From Ananas comosus (Eukaryota > Streptophyta > Magnoliopsida > Poales > Bromeliaceae), in NCBI RefSeq assembly GCF_001540865.1, contig NC_033642.1, forward strand, positions 2,756,167 to 2,820,166: a stretch of 64,000 nt of DNA, read 5' to 3'. Positions 60,842 to 64,000 of this stretch are shown in pieces. The notes below the pieces were generated by a model. The model did not search any database and was not told the DNA's origin. It was given only the letters and a program-made list of their open reading frames with translations. Each line of letters starts with the position of its first letter. Positions within the stretch are counted from its first letter, which is position 1. The translations under genes and the position numbers were made by a program.

Positions 60842-61567
60842 GGGCATGTTTGGCATGTTTGTTTGGATAGAGATAGAGCGGAATTAAGTGCAGAGGGAAA
60901 AGTCGTTTTCGCTATAAATGATCAATTCCGTTATGTTGTTTACTGTACAAAAATTACGGTCGAAATTCGAGTTTACCCGAAACGGCGTAATTGACTTCGG
61001 TCCATCGTAGGCCGAAGTCAATTACGGTAAAAAAAAAATAAAGAAAAAATAATAAAATAATATATTAGGTAAATATAGTTATATTTAAATATATTTAATT
61101 ATGGTAGTAATTACTCTTTTATTAAGTTTAAAATAGAATAAAACTTTATTTAGTTTGTACAATTAAAATACGATAAAGATTGATTAATTACTTATTAATA
61201 TTTTGTTTTTACTTTATAAATTTATTGTTGTATTACTATAATTTATAAATAAAAAGTAATATAATTATTTTAAATTAAATTNCATATTTTAATTGTATAA
61301 ACTAAATAAAGAAAATATTAAAACTTAATTAATTAATTTTTATCATATTTTAAATATGTCAACTGAATAAAAAAATATTTTAATTATTTTAAATTAAATT
61401 TTAATTATATAAAAATATAATTATATTATTTTTATTTATTAAATTATTTATTATTTATACATAAATTATAATTTTATATTGAAATTTTACTTTCATAACT
61501 ACGAAACAAACAGCAAAAAATAAATAATTACAATCCAAAGTTCAGTTTCGATAAAACAAATATACCC
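60842..61567. mobile_element. Tourist-like (PIF/Harbinger) MITE, 726 bp
   Basis: Left end gggcatgtttg and right end caaatataccc are inverted with three mismatches. The 3-bp duplication taa lies at 60839-60841 and 61568-61570. The interior is AT-rich with an n at 61282. Confidence 0.6.
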
Positions 61568-61998
61568 TAAAAAGAAAATATATATAGTTTACAAAATAAA
61601 GTGCATAAGCAGGGCCAACGCTATTGCTCCATTGGTTAGACGTGTAATCTGCTTCTTTGATCCCTGATTTGGGATTAAATATGCTCAAGTGATATTATGA
61701 GTAATAAAAAATTATTGATGTAATGACATACGATGAATAAATAACAAAAATTTCAACGAGTACAGATATTTAAGATTTTATCCGAATTCTGATAAAACAG
61801 ATTTAATCAATGTTAAACAAAAATAATTTTAATTACTAATATAAAAAATAAAGATTTTATTAATTCAATTCCATTTATAATTTTTATTTGTACTCACGCA
61901 ACGCGGGATGCTGTGGCGTGCAATTTGAACTTAATTTGGAGCATAATCGAAAAAGAACAACGGATTAATTAACCGTGTATGAGAGAATGCGATGCACC

Positions 61999-62066
61999 TA
62001 GGGGTGTAATGTGGGCCGTGCCGGGCCGGGCGGGCCACGTGCCGCCCGGCCCGTTTTACACCCCTA
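61999..62066. mobile_element. 68-bp GC-rich mini hAT-like element
   Basis: Ends taggggtgtaa and ttacaccccta are perfect inverted repeats. The centre (gggccgggcgggcc...ccgcccggccc) is a near-complete hairpin. Flanks gatgcacc (61991-61998) and gatgcaca (62067-62074) match at 7 of 8 bases. Confidence 0.7.
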
Positions 62067-62074
62067 GATGCACA

Positions 62075-62670
62075 TGCACCTAACGTGATAAAAAGTCGAA
62101 AGGCACCCAAAAGAAAAAAATAAAAATAAAAATAAAAATCTACAAAATTCTATGTACCTTCCAAATTCTGTGTACTTTATCAAGACACTAACGAAAAACT
62201 GATGGACAAGACGTTGCAACCAGATTTAATTCATCATTGTTGGTATATTTTAATTCATCTGTAACTATATTTTAATTGAGTTGAATTATTATTTCCAACA
62301 ATCATTATTGGTATTTTCAGAATTACTGCATTTGTCCGTCCCCTCAAACCACAAGTTTATCATTATTATTTTTTGAATTCCTGCGTTATGTTTATATATA
62401 GTTAGAAGTACTAATTAATTAAAAAATAATAGACTGAATTTTGCAGTACCAAATGACGGTTTTTGAATTTGAATTATAATCCCATTATTCTTTTTCTTTT
62501 TTTTTTTCTTTTATGAGTCGCCCTTAATTCTTTTTGAGATTTTGATGCCTCAATTTTGTTAGCTAAATTTATTTACCAAATGAATGAAGCGAGCGAGCGA
62601 GCGAGGTAGTTGCTAATATTATCCCAGAAGGAAAAGAAGAATTAGAAAGAAAACGGGAGAATCTTTGTAC
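62075..62670. other. Right end of the F3H intron 1 region
   Basis: AT-rich sequence. The GT donor of F3H intron 1 (minus strand) is at 62669-62670. A (gcga)n-like stretch lies at 62588-62605. Confidence 0.5.
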
Positions 62671-63048
62671 CTGAAGATGGCTGGAGACGATGAATCCGCC
62701 CTTCTTGCCGCCGGACATGTCGAAGCGGAGCTTGTCGTCCGGCGGCAGCGCGAAGAAGTCCCTGGCGAGGGCGGTCATGTGGGCGACGAGGGCGGCGTCG
62801 ACGCCGTGGTCGACCACCTGGAATATCCCCCAGTCCTCGCACGCCGCCACGATCCGCCGGCATATCTCCGCCCTCCGTCCCCCGCCGTCGCCGTCGATCC
62901 CCGCCAGCGATATCACCGGGATGTCGCCGCTGAACTCGTTGTACGCCACCTTCGGCCGCTCGTCCTCGTCCCGCACGAAGCTCGCCCGCACCGTCGTCTC
63001 CTCCGCCGCCGCCGTCGGAAGGAACGGCGTCGACGTTCCCCGTGCCAT
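62671..63048 (-). CDS. F3H: Flavanone 3-hydroxylase, exon 1
   Basis: 126 codons from ATG at 63048 to a GT donor at 62670. I prefer this start ([11 protein letters not shown]) to an in-frame ATG three codons upstream because F3H proteins begin MAxxT...FLP. It contains [62 protein letters not shown] and [12 protein letters not shown], and the last residue is the usual F3H exon 1 boundary. Joining to 38064 gives [12 protein letters not shown] with no gap or overlap. No second copy of exons 2-3 is found between 58046 and 62670. The exon is very GC-rich compared with its surroundings, as in other monocot first exons. Confidence 0.93.
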
Positions 63049-63143
63049 CTCCCGCACAGCTACTACTCACTCAAGTATATATCTTCCTCCCTCTCTCTTT
63101 GCTGCTGCCTACATTACAAGGAATTTATGTTTTGGTCGTCATG

Positions 63144-63158
63144 TATATATATATATAG
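63144..63158 (-). promoter_or_regulatory. Candidate TATA box of F3H
   Basis: A TATATA run about 95 bp upstream of the F3H ATG, a plausible distance for a TATA box with a short 5' UTR. TA microsatellites are common here, so it could be coincidence. Confidence 0.45.
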
Positions 63159-63217
63159 TGATATACTACACCGTGAGCATTGCATTAATGTGGGAGAGTG
63201 ATATACTGCACGGCCGC

Positions 63218-63224
63218 ACCTACC
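63218..63224 (+). promoter_or_regulatory. AC element (MYB site) upstream of F3H
   Basis: ACCTACC, an AC-element core bound by R2R3-MYB regulators of flavonoid and phenylpropanoid genes, lies about 170 bp upstream of the F3H ATG. This fits MYB control of F3H. Confidence 0.45.
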
Positions 63225-64000
63225 TGCATAGCAAAGCAAGTGGCAACTACTCCCTATCTGTCCTTCATAACGAAACTTCAAGATTAGCTAGAGACTACTA
63301 CCGAAAAATAAAAAAATAAAAAAAAAAAATAAACGAGGGTAAACTACAATTCCCCAAGTTCAAAATTAGAGTGTACTGAAAATATATAATATAATATAAA
63401 TAGAAAGGGTAATCTTCAACTTTAATTCACCATTATAATTAGTTAATACGGATTCGACAAAAATTCGATACGAATATAATTCGAATAAAATTTATCTTTT
63501 AATTTTTAAATTCGTTAAAAAAATATGATTAAAAAACAGATTCGGTAATTATTCGGATACGTGATTTATACGGATATTATACGTTCACCAATTAAAAATT
63601 TAGAATTAAAAATTCGGCTATATAATAAATATATAATAATTAATATACTATATATATTATTATTATAATTTATAATGATATAGGATTAAATATATTTAAA
63701 ATTATAATGAACATATCTATATCTAACTTTTATAAAGCGTGAGTTTTAAATTTTTCCTCTTTCCAAAACTAACCATTCATTTCAAATAATTCATTAAATT
63801 TTGCATTTCATCAAAAATATATAATATCTCCTATATATACCACGCATTTGAATTTAGATCTAAATGAATCAAAATTAAATTTAAATATTTTAAATGTTTG
63901 AATTAAAATCTTAAAGTGGATTGAAATTAAAATTTTAACATTTAAAATTAAACATAATTAAAATTTTAATATTTTACTTTAATATATATATATATATATA
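63225..64000. other. F3H upstream region
   Basis: AT-rich sequence ending in a (TA)n run at 63984-64000. No gene is supported. Confidence 0.4.

Noticed and set aside
61282..61282. Second undetermined base as an assembly join
   Set aside because: The sequence on both sides belongs to one MITE with matching ends and target duplication, so this n is probably a base-call ambiguity rather than a join.
61615..61690. tRNA-like stretch (attggttagacgtgtaatctgc)
   Set aside because: It resembles the D-arm and anticodon region, but no T-arm or acceptor pairing could be made, so neither a tRNA gene nor a SINE is supported.
1..64000. CRISPR arrays, bacterial operons, phage or toxin systems
   Set aside because: All real genes here are eukaryotic, with introns and plant transposons. 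No regularly spaced repeat array or prokaryotic gene layout is present.

Overview
This is a plant nuclear window. It holds spliceosomal genes with GT-AG introns, LTR retrotransposons nested in one another, many MITEs, a tRNA-type SINE and a TTTAGGG-type interstitial telomeric tract. GC-rich first exons and a flavanone 3-hydroxylase (F3H) of monocot type (C-terminus KSLNEILA) in an AT-rich background suggest a non-grass monocot. The species is not proven.

Layout. (1) 1-18730 is a nest of retroelements. A degenerate minus-strand Ty1/copia element (1-2729 and 14988-16217) is split by a 12,253-bp Tat-lineage Ty3/gypsy element (2730-14982; two 759-bp LTRs, TSD ctccc). It is also interrupted by a hAT-like element (983-2116) that carries a Tourist-like MITE (1411-1811), and its 5' side abuts a 2.5-kb solo LTR (16218-18730, TSD actat). 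The gypsy element carries an intron-containing antisense gene with a plant mobile domain. (2) 20518-27433 is an apparently intact four-exon methionine sulfoxide reductase A5-type gene on the plus strand; a hAT-like MITE sits in its last intron. (3) 28080-36279 holds plus-strand gypsy fragments (a Tat-like gag interrupted by a SINE with a perfect 18-bp TSD, then a Del/Tekay-like gag-protease-RT), a 2.6-kb LTR related to the solo LTR in (1), copia LTR debris, a telomere-like tract and a 414-bp copia-type solo LTR. (4) 36908-63048, minus strand: F3H exons 2-3 lie at 36908-38064 and exon 1 at 62671-63048. They join perfectly in frame (377 aa) but are 24.6 kb apart. Between them, on the same strand, lie a complete PIRL leucine-rich-repeat gene (42744-46287) and the 3' 12 exons of a P2B Ca2+-ATPase (53265-58046). 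The ATPase stops 8 bp from an undetermined base (n at 58054). Either a gene-bearing segment sits inside F3H intron 1 or the assembly is wrong here.

Functions. F3H commits flavanones to dihydroflavonols (anthocyanin and flavonol pathway). MSRA5 belongs to a protein-repair family and has a signal peptide. PIRL is a cytosolic LRR protein. The ATPase fragment belongs to the autoinhibited Ca2+ pump family. I see no reason to treat them as one pathway. The most informative signals are the split F3H locus, the spliced antisense gene in the retrotransposon, the TSD-resolved nesting order, a 223-bp TRIM element in a PIRL intron, and palindromic GACCGGTC arrays in one LTR family.
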